Source: Prevotella sp. (GTDB lineage Bacteria; Bacteroidota; Bacteroidia; Bacteroidales; Bacteroidaceae). Taken from it: 64,000 nucleotides of DNA. Shown piece after piece: positions 1 through 8,536 of the stretch (its first letter is position 1; every line of letters begins with the position of its first letter). The notes under the pieces are model-generated. The model saw only the letters and a list, made by a program, of their open reading frames with translations, was not told where the DNA came from and did not search any database. Made by a program: the position numbers and the translations under genes. Location of the stretch: the NCBI GenBank assembly GCA_022769285.1, contig JALEKD010000008.1:1-64000 (forward strand). Direction: 5' to 3'.

Positions 1-2
1 AC

Positions 3-1484
3 AAGTGGCACGACGTAGTGGTGTACACGGGCGCCATCACCACTTCGACAAAGTTGAAGCTGACCTGCATGTTCGAGGGCTTCCTGATAGACCTGTTCAA
101 GGTAGAGACCAGTCCCTCGATGGTAGTAGTGCCTACTCCCGAGTTGCCTACGCAGGCTGATGGCGTATCATTTACCGCCAGGTGGAAACACGAGACCTCT
201 TCGGCCGACTACCTGCTCGACGTTTACTCTAAGGCAGCCAACGGCGACAAGGAGTATGTACTCCGCGACGAGGTGATTAAGCCCTCGTCTTCGTATGCTG
301 TAAACGTTGCCAAGAAGGTTACCGGTCTCGATGCCACCAAAACTTACTACTACACCGTGCGCGGCCGCAACAAGGCCGGCAACGTGTCTGACTACTCGGA
401 CGAGATACGCGTCATCAAGGTGCTCGAGAAAATCGATGCCCCCAAGGCCACCGCTGCCACCAACGTTACGGCTACCAGCTTTACCGCCAACTGGGAGGCT
501 GTGCCCGACGCCATACGTTATGCTGTAACCCTGACCAGCATTGAGACCCTCAAGGCCGATACCCGTGTCAAGGTTATCAGCGACGACTTTGCCAAGGTTA
601 CCGAGGGAACTTTAGAGAATATCGAGTTCGGCCGCTCGCAGGAAGAACTCGACGCATACACCCACAACCCAGGTTGGTATGGCGTGGCCCACGGCTTCGC
701 AGCCGGCTATATGGTGCTGGCTCCTTACTCTGGCTCGGCCACGCTGACCACCCCCGAACTGAACCTTACCTCTGACAACGGAGCCTTTACCCTCAACATC
801 AAGATGGCCGAGGGCGCCTATGGCCGGTTCTACAGCGGCGGTAAGGCAACGGTCAATCTCTACAGTGAAGACCCCAACGTCGACGGTTTCAAGGGCACCC
901 CTGTCGAGACTAAGACCGTAGACCTTGCCAAGGACGACTTTGACACCTATACTGTCAGCTTCAGCAAGGGGGCAGCTACCTCGTATGTGCAGATAAGCTA
1001 CGAGAGTACCGACAACCGCAAGTTTTTCATCGACGAGATGAGCATCGAGCAGAACAAGAAGGCAGGTGAAAAGGTGTCAGAGGTAATCTCTGTAAACGAG
1101 ACCGAGGCCACCCACTACGACTTCAGCGTGGCTGCGCCCAAGGACAATGTGGTCTACTCGTACTATGTTAATGCCATCGGCGAGACGGTAGACGGTGGCG
1201 AGGCCGCCGAACTCTACTCTAATATATCTAATGTAGTAGAGGTGGCCCTGGGTGGCACCGACGGCATAGACGGCGTGGCCGCCAGCCAGGCTGTACGTGT
1301 GAGCGCCCAGGGAGGCACCATCACCGTAGAGCTGCCCACCGCCGGCCGCATAGCCGTGTACGACCTGGCCGGCCGACAGCTGACCCAGGTAGCCGGAGTG
1401 GCCGGAGCCAACACCCTCAGCGTGGCCACAGGCCAGGTGGTAGTGGTGCGCGCCGCCGGACGTGCCGTCAAACTGGCCCTCTAA
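3..1484 (+). CDS. Secreted fibronectin type III protein, 5' end outside the window
   Basis: The reading frame is already open at the first bases, so the N-terminus lies upstream; the GTG at 18 is not a believable start. The visible 494 or so residues hold one FN3 domain (about residues 45-140) and the start of a second (about 145-190). The second is interrupted by an all-beta, jelly-roll-like segment (about 195-350) and then resumes. The last 70 residues contain a RIAVYDLAGRQL motif followed by a short beta-rich end, the form of a type IX secretion sorting tail (type A). Such proteins are exported through the outer membrane and anchored or released at the surface. The protein may be an adhesin or a non-catalytic part of a protease or glycosidase. 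No catalytic motif is visible in the part present. The next gene, a C10 protease, ends in a comparable tail, so the two may be co-exported. Confidence 0.8.
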   Translation, partial: KWHDVVVYTGAITTSTKLKLTCMFEGFLIDLFKVETSPSMVVVPTPELPTQADGVSFTARWKHETSSADYLLDVYSKAANGDKEYVLRDEVIKPSSSYAVNVAKKVTGLDATKTYYYTVRGRNKAGNVSDYSDEIRVIKVLEKIDAPKATAATNVTATSFTANWEAVPDAIRYAVTLTSIETLKADTRVKVISDDFAKVTEGTLENIEFGRSQEELDAYTHNPGWYGVAHGFAAGYMVLAPYSGSATLTTPELNLTSDNGAFTLNIKMAEGAYGRFYSGGKATVNLYSEDPNVDGFKGTPVETKTVDLAKDDFDTYTVSFSKGAATSYVQISYESTDNRKFFIDEMSIEQNKKAGEKVSEVISVNETEATHYDFSVAAPKDNVVYSYYVNAIGETVDGGEAAELYSNISNVVEVALGGTDGIDGVAASQAVRVSAQGGTITVELPTAGRIAVYDLAGRQLTQVAGVAGANTLSVATGQVVVVRAAGRAVKLAL

Positions 1485-1497
1485 GCAGATAACATCC

Positions 1498-1536
1498 ATG
1501 GTGGCCCGCCCGCACAGGGTATGGGCCACCTTATTA
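1498..1536 (+). terminator. Hairpin after the FN3 gene
   Basis: GGTGGCCC at 1500-1507 pairs with GGGCCACC at 1523-1530 across a 15-nt loop, followed by an AT-rich stretch rather than a clean T run. It could end the upstream transcript or only attenuate it, because the next gene starts 19 bp later. Confidence 0.45.
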
Positions 1537-1549
1537 TATATATAGATAG

Positions 1550-4411
1550 ATGAATCGTAGATTTATCCTCATGGGGCTACTCTTAGTAGCCGTGGCCAGC
1601 CAGTTGTTGGCCAGTCCTGTAACCGCCTCGCAAGCCGAGCAGGTGGCCCGCGCCTTTATGGCCCGCAGCCACAAGGCCGCCGGTGCCGTGCGCATGCACC
1701 GCCTGGCCACCGTGGCCGCCGATGGCCCCGCAGCTGCCGACCAGCAGCCCTACTATGTGTTCAATGCCGACAACGAGGGCGGCTTCGTCATCGTATCGGG
1801 CGACGACCGCTTTGCCAATGTCATCGGCTATGCCGACCATGGCCACTTCACCCTGGACCAGGCACCCTCGTCTCTGCGCGCGTGGATGGCTCTCTACGCC
1901 CAGTACGTGCGAGCCTACTGGCAGACCGACTCCCTGGCACAGGGACAGCCCGCCAAGGCCGGGGCCACCGTGGTGGTTAAGCCCCTCTTAGGCGATATGG
2001 CCTGGGGCCAGGACGCTCCCTTCAACGACCAGTGTCCCACCTATACCGACGGGGGCACCACCACCCACTACTACACGGGCTGCGTGGCTGCTGCCGCTAC
2101 CCAGATTATGCGCTATCACCGTTACCCCGCCCAGGGCACGGGCCAGAAGTCGTGTGTCGTCAAGGGCTTCACCCTCAAGGCCGACTTCGGCGCCACCACC
2201 TACGACTGGGCCAATATGCTGTCTTACTACGAGCGTGGCGGTCAGTTCACCCAGGCCCAGCGCGACGCCGTGTCGACCCTTGCCGCCCAGTTTGGCGTGG
2301 CTGTCGAGATGGAGTACGAGAAAGCTGGCAGCGGCGCCTCGCCCATGATGGTGCCCGGTGCCCTGCGCCGCTACTTCGGCTACGACCGCGGTGTCACCCT
2401 GCGTAAGCGCGCTTACTACGCCACCGGCGAGTGGATGCGCATCCTCAAGGCCGAGCTCGATGCCGGCCGCCCCGTGTACTACGGTGGAGCCAGCGATGCC
2501 GGCAGCGGCGGCCATGCCTTTGTGGCCGACGGCTACGACAGCAACGACTACATACACATCAACTGGGGCTGGTATGGCACCAGCAACGGCTACTTCCTCG
2601 TTAACCGCCTCAATCCCGGCGACCTGGGCGAGGGTGGCGGAACGGGTGGCTACAACCGCGACCAGGAGATGGTGACCGGTATTCAGCCTCCCACGGGCGA
2701 CAGCAGCAGCGATGTGTGTCTGCCCATCTACGGCGCGGCCCGTCTGGGTTACACTGACTACGGCGGCAACCGGTTCTCGCTCATGACGATACTGGAGAAC
2801 CTGGACACAGAAGCCTTCAGCGGCCTCTTGGCAGCCGTGGTTACCCAGAACGGACAGGTACTCAAGGTGCTCAAGAGCGAGCCTCTCACCATAGCCGCCT
2901 ACGCCAGTGGCAAGTCGGGCGTGGCCTATCCCACCATGCGCGACATCCAGGCCACGGCCGACGGTCTGGCCGACGGCGACTACGCCATCTGCTTAGCTTA
3001 CAAGGCCGATGGTGCCCACTCGTGGCAACTGGTACGCCACGCCATGGGCTTGCCCCGCCAGGTAGACATGACCGTGGCCGGTGGCAAGGTTACCGTGCGT
3101 GGTGCCCATGCCATCAGGCCCCGTGTAGAACTGCTCGAACCCATCACCGCCGATAACGATATCCATGCCGGAGGCTCGGCCCTCTTCCGTCTGCACCTGC
3201 GCAACAACAGCACCGACGTAGACCTCAAGGAGATAACCGTCTGTCTCACGTCGACGGCCGACCCCACCGTCAGCCTAACCTCATCGGCTAAGGTAGATGT
3301 CTATAATGAGAGCGAGAAGACCGTGACCGTGCTGGCCGACATACCCGAGAGCGTGGCCGCCGGTACCTACGAGGTTACCGCCTACGAGAAAGGTTATGCC
3401 GATGCCCTCTTTGACGACAGCCAGGTGGGTCGTACCCGTGTAGAGGTGCTGCCCGTTACCACGCTGCCCGTGCTGAGTCTTACCCAGCCCATAGAGTGGA
3501 GCGCCAGTGGCGGTGCCGCTGCCATAAAGCAGGCCGACATGCTCATGTTAGGCATGGCCGTGCGCAACTATGGCGCGGCGGGCAAGGTGGGCATAGTGAC
3601 CCATCTGCAGGATATCAGCGATGCCTCGCGCAGCTACGTGTTCCGCCAGGTTGATGCTACCTTCGCCAAGGGCCAGGCCCAGAACCTGACCACCGGGCGC
3701 TACCTCAACGTGGACCCGGGCACGTATCAGATAACCGTGTCGGCCATCGCGGCCGACGGTACCGAGCTGGCTGTACGCCAGCCCTCGGCTCCCGTTACCG
3801 TGACGGTAGAGCCCAATGCCGACCTGGCCATCACGGTGAAGAGCCTGACCCTTCCTACGGTGCTCACGCCGGGCAAGCGGGTGAGCGGGCAACTCGTGGT
3901 ACACCTCAATACGGCTTACAGCGGCTATGTGTGTCTGCGCCTGCGTGCCTTTACCAATGCGGGTGGCGAGATGGTGCTGCTGAAGCGTGTCAGCGGGGCT
4001 CAGGCTGGCGACGACGTGGCTCTCGACTTCACCTACAATTCCTCCTTGGCCTTAGGTACCTACATGCCGCTGGTAGAGTTCAAGAATGATGCCGGCAGTT
4101 ATGTGGGGGCCAACGGGTTGGCCAACTACTACCGCATATTCAGCGTGGTAGATGCCACGGGCATAGACACCGAGGTGGCCCAGCGCGACGTGACCATCGC
4201 CGCCGACCTGTCGGGCAACGCGGTGACCATCGCGGCCTGTCCCGGAGTGACCATTAGCCGCGTAGTGATGACCGCTGCGTCGGGCACCGTGGTTTGGGCC
4301 GGTCAGCCTACCGATGGCCGTATCGACATGACAGCTCTGCCAGCCGGCGTGTACGTGGTCAGCGTGTACACCAACCGTGGCGTTACCACCCGCAAGGTGA
4401 TGCGTCGCTAA
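1550..4411 (+). CDS. Secreted C10 family cysteine protease (interpain/streptopain-like)
   Basis: This is a papain-fold cysteine endopeptidase of 953 residues, probably acting outside the cell on host or dietary protein. A signal peptide covers about residues 1-22 and ends near LLASP. A Spi-type inhibitory propeptide follows (about 25-135), with the typical YYVFNADNEGGFVIVSGDDR stretch. The C10 catalytic domain spans about 145-375. The nucleophile is Cys178 in YYTGCVAAAATQIMRYH and the general base is His322 in GGHAFVADGYD; the INWGWYG motif follows near 337. The C-terminal 550 residues are beta-rich modules and end in a sorting-type tail with LPAGVYVVSVYTNRG and a final RKVMRR. Family members such as Prevotella interpain share the pro-catalytic layout, but this protein is long because of the added beta modules. 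Catalytic residues appear intact. Confidence 0.92.
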   Translation: MNRRFILMGLLLVAVASQLLASPVTASQAEQVARAFMARSHKAAGAVRMHRLATVAADGPAAADQQPYYVFNADNEGGFVIVSGDDRFANVIGYADHGHFTLDQAPSSLRAWMALYAQYVRAYWQTDSLAQGQPAKAGATVVVKPLLGDMAWGQDAPFNDQCPTYTDGGTTTHYYTGCVAAAATQIMRYHRYPAQGTGQKSCVVKGFTLKADFGATTYDWANMLSYYERGGQFTQAQRDAVSTLAAQFGVAVEMEYEKAGSGASPMMVPGALRRYFGYDRGVTLRKRAYYATGEWMRILKAELDAGRPVYYGGASDAGSGGHAFVADGYDSNDYIHINWGWYGTSNGYFLVNRLNPGDLGEGGGTGGYNRDQEMVTGIQPPTGDSSSDVCLPIYGAARLGYTDYGGNRFSLMTILENLDTEAFSGLLAAVVTQNGQVLKVLKSEPLTIAAYASGKSGVAYPTMRDIQATADGLADGDYAICLAYKADGAHSWQLVRHAMGLPRQVDMTVAGGKVTVRGAHAIRPRVELLEPITADNDIHAGGSALFRLHLRNNSTDVDLKEITVCLTSTADPTVSLTSSAKVDVYNESEKTVTVLADIPESVAAGTYEVTAYEKGYADALFDDSQVGRTRVEVLPVTTLPVLSLTQPIEWSASGGAAAIKQADMLMLGMAVRNYGAAGKVGIVTHLQDISDASRSYVFRQVDATFAKGQAQNLTTGRYLNVDPGTYQITVSAIAADGTELAVRQPSAPVTVTVEPNADLAITVKSLTLPTVLTPGKRVSGQLVVHLNTAYSGYVCLRLRAFTNAGGEMVLLKRVSGAQAGDDVALDFTYNSSLALGTYMPLVEFKNDAGSYVGANGLANYYRIFSVVDATGIDTEVAQRDVTIAADLSGNAVTIAACPGVTISRVVMTAASGTVVWAGQPTDGRIDMTALPAGVYVVSVYTNRGVTTRKVMRR

Positions 4412-4430
4412 CCAGTGCCGTCCCTATATG

Positions 4431-4468
4431 CCGAGGGGCCGTGGCTATCAGTAGCTTCGGCCCCTCGG
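4431..4468 (+). terminator. Hairpin after the C10 protease gene
   Basis: CCGAGGGGCC (4431-4440) pairs perfectly with GGCCCCTCGG (4459-4468) across an 18-nt loop. There is no T tract directly after it, so its terminator role is inferred from its place 20 bp past the stop codon. Confidence 0.5.
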
Positions 4469-4607
4469 TGCGTATGGCGGTGGCCGCTGCTCGCCCTGTG
4501 GCCCCTCGGTAGGGCAGAGTGGCGGCTCGCGCGGCGCTGGCTACCGTCGCCATCTATTTTTAAAATATAATAAAAATCGGAACCGTGGTAATAAAAAACG
4601 TGGTTTA

Positions 4608-4639
4608 TTCGTTTATTATCAATTTAATAGCTATCTTTG
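4608..4639 (+). promoter_or_regulatory. Promoter of pnp
   Basis: The -7 box TATCTTTG (4632-4639) matches the Bacteroidetes consensus. TTCG at 4608-4611, 20 bp upstream, is a one-mismatch -33 element. The predicted leader to the ATG at 4730 is about 85 nt and A+T-rich. Confidence 0.65.
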
Positions 4640-4729
4640 CATGGAAATTTAAAAATAGCTCATTTTCGACCGCTATGAGTAGGAAGGGAGGGATTTTTAG
4701 ATGCAATTAAAATAATAATAAATTTTTAG

Positions 4730-6982
4730 ATGAACGTAATTACGAAAACAGTTCAATTGCCAGATGGAAGAGCCATCTCAATTGAGACCGGAAAGGTTGC
4801 AAAACAGGCTGACGGTGCCGCTGTCCTCCGTATGGGCAACACCGTGCTTCTCGCAACTGTTTGTGCAGCTAAGGACGCAGTTCCGGGTACAGATTTTATG
4901 CCCTTGCAAGTAGACTACCGCGAGCAGTACAGCGCTGCTGGCCGTTTCCCCGGCGGATTTACCAAGCGCGAGGGCAAGGCGAGTGACAACGAGATACTGG
5001 TTTCGCGACTGGTGGATCGCGCGCTCCGTCCCCTCTTTCCATCCAATTATCACGCCGAGGTGTATGTACAGGTCATGCTGCTCTCTGCCGATGGCGTAGA
5101 CCAGCCCGACGCGTTGGCCGGCTTTGCCGCCTCGGCCGCCATGGCATGCTCAGATATCCCCTTTGAGCACACCATTTCCGAGGTTCGCGTAGCTCGCATT
5201 AATGGTGAGTATGTTATTAACCCGACCTTCCAGCAGATGGAAGAGGCCGATATGGATCTCATGGTGGGTGCCACCAAGGACAACATTATGATGGTTGAGG
5301 GCGAGATGAAAGAGGTGTCCGAGCAGGACCTCATCGGTGCCCTGAAGGCTGCCGCCGAGGCCATCAAGCCTATGTGCGAGCTGCAGGACGAGCTGTCTAA
5401 GGAGCTGGGCACTGACGTGAAGCGCGAGTACTGTCACGAGGTGAACGACGAGGAGCTGCGCGAGCAGATCAAGAGCGAGCTCTACGCTCCTGTGTACGAT
5501 GTCAACAAGCAGGCTCTGGAGAAGCACGCCCGTATGGACGCTTTCGACAAAATCCTGGCTGACTTCCTGGAGAAATACGATGCCGACCATGCCGACCTGA
5601 CAGCCGACGAGCTGGAGGAGAAGCACGCCGAGGCTACCCGATACTATGACGACGTGATGCGCGACGCCATGCGCCGTTGCATCCTGGACGAGGGTAAGCG
5701 TCTGGATGGCCGTAAGACCACCGACATCCGCCCCATCTGGTGCGAAGTATCTCCCCTGCCCATGCCTCACGGCAGCGCTATCTTCCAGCGTGGCGAGACC
5801 ATGTCGCTCTCTACCTGTACGCTCGGTACTAAGCTCGACGAGAAGTTGGTCGACGATGTGCTGCAGCGCGGTTATCAGCGCTTCCTGCTCCACTACAACT
5901 TCCCGCCGTTCTCTACAGGCGAGGCCAAGGCCCAGCGTGGTGTCGGCCGTCGCGAGATAGGTCATGGCCATTTGGCTTGGCGCGGTCTGAAAGATCAGAT
6001 ACCTGCCGACTTCCCCTATACAGTACGTCTGGTAAGCCAGATACTGGAGTCTAACGGCTCATCGTCTATGGCTACCGTATGCGCAGGTACCCTGGCTCTT
6101 ATGGATGCCGGCGTGCCTATGAAGAAGCCCGTTTCGGGTATTGCCATGGGTCTTATCAAGAACCCCGGAGAGGACAAGTATGCCATCCTGAGCGATATCC
6201 TCGGCGACGAGGACCACTTGGGCGACATGGACTTCAAGACCACCGGTACCAAGGACGGCTTGACCGCCACCCAGATGGATATTAAGTGCGACGGACTGAG
6301 CTTCGAGATTCTGGAGCAGGCTCTGATGCAGGCCAAGGCCGGTCGCGAGCATATACTGAACTGCATGATGGAAACCATCAGCGAGCCCCGCGCCGAGATG
6401 AAGCCTCAGGTACCACGCATCGTGGCCTTTGAGATTCCCAAGGAGTTCATCGGAGCCGTAATAGGCCCGGGCGGAAAGATAATCCAGCAGATGCAGGAAG
6501 ATACCAATACCACTATCACCATCGACGAGGTCGATGGCGTAGGCAAGGTACAGGTTTCAGCTCCTAACAAGGACGCCATCGATGCCGCACTGGCTAAGAT
6601 TAAGGCCATCGTAGCCATCCCCGAGGTGGGCGAGGTCTATGAGGGTACCGTGCGTTCCATCATGCCTTACGGATGCTTCGTTGAGATTCTGCCGGGTAAG
6701 GATGGACTGCTGCACATCAGTGAGATAGACTGGAAGCGCCTGGAGACAGTCGAGGAGGCTGGCATCCACGAGGGCGATAAGATTAAGGTGAAGCTCTTGG
6801 AGATTGACCCCAAGACTGGCAAGTACAAGCTGTCGCGCCGTGTACTGCTCGAGAAGCCCGAGGGTTATGTGGAGCGTGAGCGCCGTCCGCGCCGCGAGGG
6901 CGACCGCCGTGGCCGTGGCCCCCGTCAGCCTCGCCGCAACGACAGTCACGACAACGCCGCTGCTAACGATGCTCATGAGTAA
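4730..6982 (+). CDS. pnp: Polyribonucleotide nucleotidyltransferase (PNPase)
   Basis: This phosphorolytic 3'-5' exoribonuclease degrades mRNA to nucleoside diphosphates. The 750-residue protein has the full family layout: a first RNase PH domain (about 10-225), an alpha-helical linker (about 240-320), a second RNase PH domain (about 330-555), a KH domain with the [11 protein letters not shown] loop (about 560-620) and an S1 domain (about 630-700). The catalytic region of the second RNase PH domain is visible as [17 protein letters not shown] (about 505-523). The tail is rich in Arg and Gly ([19 protein letters not shown]), probably adding RNA contact. The gene has its own promoter and a strong terminator, so it looks monocistronic. 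All expected motifs are present. Confidence 0.97.
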   Translation: MNVITKTVQLPDGRAISIETGKVAKQADGAAVLRMGNTVLLATVCAAKDAVPGTDFMPLQVDYREQYSAAGRFPGGFTKREGKASDNEILVSRLVDRALRPLFPSNYHAEVYVQVMLLSADGVDQPDALAGFAASAAMACSDIPFEHTISEVRVARINGEYVINPTFQQMEEADMDLMVGATKDNIMMVEGEMKEVSEQDLIGALKAAAEAIKPMCELQDELSKELGTDVKREYCHEVNDEELREQIKSELYAPVYDVNKQALEKHARMDAFDKILADFLEKYDADHADLTADELEEKHAEATRYYDDVMRDAMRRCILDEGKRLDGRKTTDIRPIWCEVSPLPMPHGSAIFQRGETMSLSTCTLGTKLDEKLVDDVLQRGYQRFLLHYNFPPFSTGEAKAQRGVGRREIGHGHLAWRGLKDQIPADFPYTVRLVSQILESNGSSSMATVCAGTLALMDAGVPMKKPVSGIAMGLIKNPGEDKYAILSDILGDEDHLGDMDFKTTGTKDGLTATQMDIKCDGLSFEILEQALMQAKAGREHILNCMMETISEPRAEMKPQVPRIVAFEIPKEFIGAVIGPGGKIIQQMQEDTNTTITIDEVDGVGKVQVSAPNKDAIDAALAKIKAIVAIPEVGEVYEGTVRSIMPYGCFVEILPGKDGLLHISEIDWKRLETVEEAGIHEGDKIKVKLLEIDPKTGKYKLSRRVLLEKPEGYVERERRPRREGDRRGRGPRQPRRNDSHDNAAANDAHE

Positions 6983-7008
6983 TCGCTGAGCAAACCGTAT
7001 AACTACCG

Positions 7009-7048
7009 AAGCCGTCACTTCTGCAATAAAGGAAGTGGCGGCTTTTTT
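7009..7048 (+). terminator. Rho-independent terminator of pnp
   Basis: AAGCCGTCACTTC (7009-7021) pairs with GAAGTGGCGGCTT (7032-7044), with one G-U pair, and runs into a T tract ending at 7048. The hairpin starts 26 bp after the stop codon. Confidence 0.9.
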
Positions 7049-7150
7049 GTGGCCGACTTTGAAAATTGAAAAGTAAAAGAGTAAAAAGGTAAGAAGCTCT
7101 GGCTGCGAGGCTGATGGATAGTTCACGTGAGGGGTGGGGGCTGCGTGCCA

Positions 7151-7213
7151 GCTCGTGCGGGCAATGCGCCACCCTGTGCGGGCAATGCGCAAGCCCGTGT
7201 AAGCAACGCGCGC
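7151..7213. repeat. Three degenerate copies of an approximately 21-bp tandem repeat
   Basis: TGCGGGCAATGCGC occurs twice 21 bp apart, and a third, weaker copy merges into the AAGCAACGCGCGC start of the next repeat. A similar lead-in sequence precedes the related element at 62.07 kb. Confidence 0.55.
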
Positions 7214-7310
7214 TGCAGGCGCAAAAGTATAAAGCCTGGGGTGCTCTCCCCAGGTACTTAGCCCCCAAGCTATTTACGCACTATAGGCGCAAAAGTAGCC
7301 GTAGGCGTTG
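7200..7310. repeat. Half-copy of the large inverted-repeat element found at 62.1 kb
   Basis: The stretch shares GTAAGCAACGCGCGCTG, then a TATRAAGCCTG core, CCCCAGGTA and GGCGCAAAAGTAGC, in the same order as 62068-62166. Only one arm is present here. It contains its own small hairpin (CCTGGGG with CCCCAGG, about 7235-7254). Translating it gives a short frame containing QRALQAQKYKAWG, and the 62-kb copy gives a related peptide, so both look like one dispersed repeat. Confidence 0.6.
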
Positions 7311-7410
7311 CTTCTGTGAGTTTGTCCAGATGCTTGAGACGCAGGTGATTTGAGCAATGTTTCGCCCGAAATGACCACGGATTTTCCCGCGGTCAACCTC
7401 CGTGTTTCAA

Positions 7411-7485
7411 AAGACCGACATTTAGATTTCTAATGACGGCTTCCAGCTCGCTAAAGACGGCTCCGGGAAGCATAAATGTCGGTTT
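7411..7485. repeat. 75-80 bp inverted-repeat element, copy A
   Basis: ACCGACATTTA (7414-7424) and TAAATGTCGGT (7473-7483) are perfect 11-bp inverted arms. The centre holds two GACGGCT-type blocks around GCTCGCTAA. Compared with copies D and E, both arms carry the matching change (C to A on one side, G to T on the other), so pairing is kept. Similarity to copy D extends about 40 bp past the right arm (GTTGCGGAG). Confidence 0.8.
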
Positions 7486-7658
7486 CCACAAAATGGGTGA
7501 TAATTCCCGCGGTTGCGGAGAGGTTCTCTGCTCCTGCGCTCCTTGTCTGCTAATTTGCTCTTGCCATTGGGGCCACCGTGGTATCTTACCTGTCGAAGCT
7601 CCGTAATACTCGGGGCGTACGCAGAAGTGCTGACGTAGTTGCAAAAAGCCTGCTAAAG

Positions 7659-7689
7659 TTTGGCAATGACAATGAAAATCTGTACTTTT
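7659..7689 (+). promoter_or_regulatory. Consensus Bacteroidetes promoter for the DUF1573-GH29-GH3 operon
   Basis: TTTG (7659-7662), a 19-bp spacer and TACTTTTG (7682-7689) match the family consensus exactly. The leader to the ATG at 7772 is about 75 nt. Confidence 0.8.
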
Positions 7690-7771
7690 GCAATAAAATA
7701 GGTGGCGCTGTGGCCTTTCGGGTATGCCGGAGGCGTGGGCTTGCCTATTTCTACGATAAAATAGAACCTAA

Positions 7772-8512
7772 ATGATGAAACTTTTGCTAATGGTGTTGGC
7801 CACGGTGTGGTCAACCATGACCTGGGCTCAGGCAGAGCCTACTTACTCAACCACATTCAAGTACGATAAGCGAGTACACGACTTCGGTACCATTCTGGAG
7901 AAGAACGGCAAGGTGTCGCACGTGTTCACCTTTACCAATACGAGCGCCTTGCCGGTGGTGATAAGCGATGTAAACGCCTGGTGTGGCTGCACTACGGCCG
8001 AGTTTACCAAGACCCCGGTGCTGCCGGGTAAGAAGGCCGAGGTAAAGGTAACCTACAACCCCTTCTCGCGTCCTGGCAAGTTTAGCAAGGAGATAGTGCT
8101 GAACCTCAATGGAGGCCGCAACTATACTCGGGTATGGGTGAAGGGCAACGTGGTGCCCTATCGTCATTCCGTAACTGAGGACTATCCCTACGCCTTTGGC
8201 TCCGGTCTGTATATGGGCTACAAGGTCTACGCCTTTCCAGGTCTGCGCGCCGGCGAATCGTACCAGATAGAACAGCGCCTGTCTAACGAGACCGACAAGC
8301 CCATGACGATAACATTCGAGCGAGTTCCCAATAACACCGTGCTCAAGATGCCGGCATCCATCAAGCTGAAGCCCCGCGAGCGCACCACGTTCAAGGTGTC
8401 GTACCGAGCCCCTCGCACACATACGCGCGCCCGTACTATTACTATTAAGGTCAGGGTGAATGGCAAGGAGGTGATGCCCCTGCGTGTAGACTGGTACGCC
8501 CCGTCCAGATAG
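7772..8512 (+). CDS. Exported DUF1573 domain protein
   Basis: This 246-residue protein has a signal peptide (about 1-19, ending WAQA). An Ig-like DUF1573 domain follows at about 28-125, with the family motif HDFGTI, then VFTFTNTS and the WCGCTTAEFTKTPVLPGKK block. A second beta-sandwich half (about 135-240) lacks a recognised motif. DUF1573 proteins are common in Bacteroidetes, lie in the periplasm or envelope, and have no established reaction. The gene has a consensus promoter and is followed 24 bp later by a GH29 fucosidase, so it probably leads a three-gene transcript. Whether it helps the glycosidases or only shares the promoter is unknown. The start is the first of two adjacent ATG codons; using the second would remove one residue. 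Confidence 0.85.
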   Translation: MMKLLLMVLATVWSTMTWAQAEPTYSTTFKYDKRVHDFGTILEKNGKVSHVFTFTNTSALPVVISDVNAWCGCTTAEFTKTPVLPGKKAEVKVTYNPFSRPGKFSKEIVLNLNGGRNYTRVWVKGNVVPYRHSVTEDYPYAFGSGLYMGYKVYAFPGLRAGESYQIEQRLSNETDKPMTITFERVPNNTVLKMPASIKLKPRERTTFKVSYRAPRTHTRARTITIKVRVNGKEVMPLRVDWYAPSR

Positions 8513-8536
8513 ACCATAAACTTAAAATCATCTATA

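Larger units (their letters stand above)
4412..4729 (+). other. Intergenic region between the C10 protease and pnp
   Basis: The first part is G+C-rich and holds a hairpin (4431-4468). The second part, from about 4555, is A+T-rich and holds the pnp promoter. No gene was seen. Confidence 0.7.
6983..7771. other. Repeat-rich intergenic region between pnp and the DUF1573 gene
   Basis: In order this region holds the pnp terminator (7009-7048), a purine-rich motif (about 7057-7096) shared with 36.4 kb, a tandem repeat (7151-7213), a half-copy of a larger repeat (7200-7310), one copy of the 75-80 bp inverted-repeat element (7411-7485) and the promoter of the next gene (7659-7689). Short open frames here come from the repeats and are not called as genes. 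Confidence 0.7.

Noticed and set aside
7114..7353. 79-codon frame with QRALQAQKYKAWG, and its 62-kb relative at 62008-62235
   Set aside because: Both frames lie wholly on the dispersed repeat, their similarity is explained by DNA repetition, and neither has a promoter or family.
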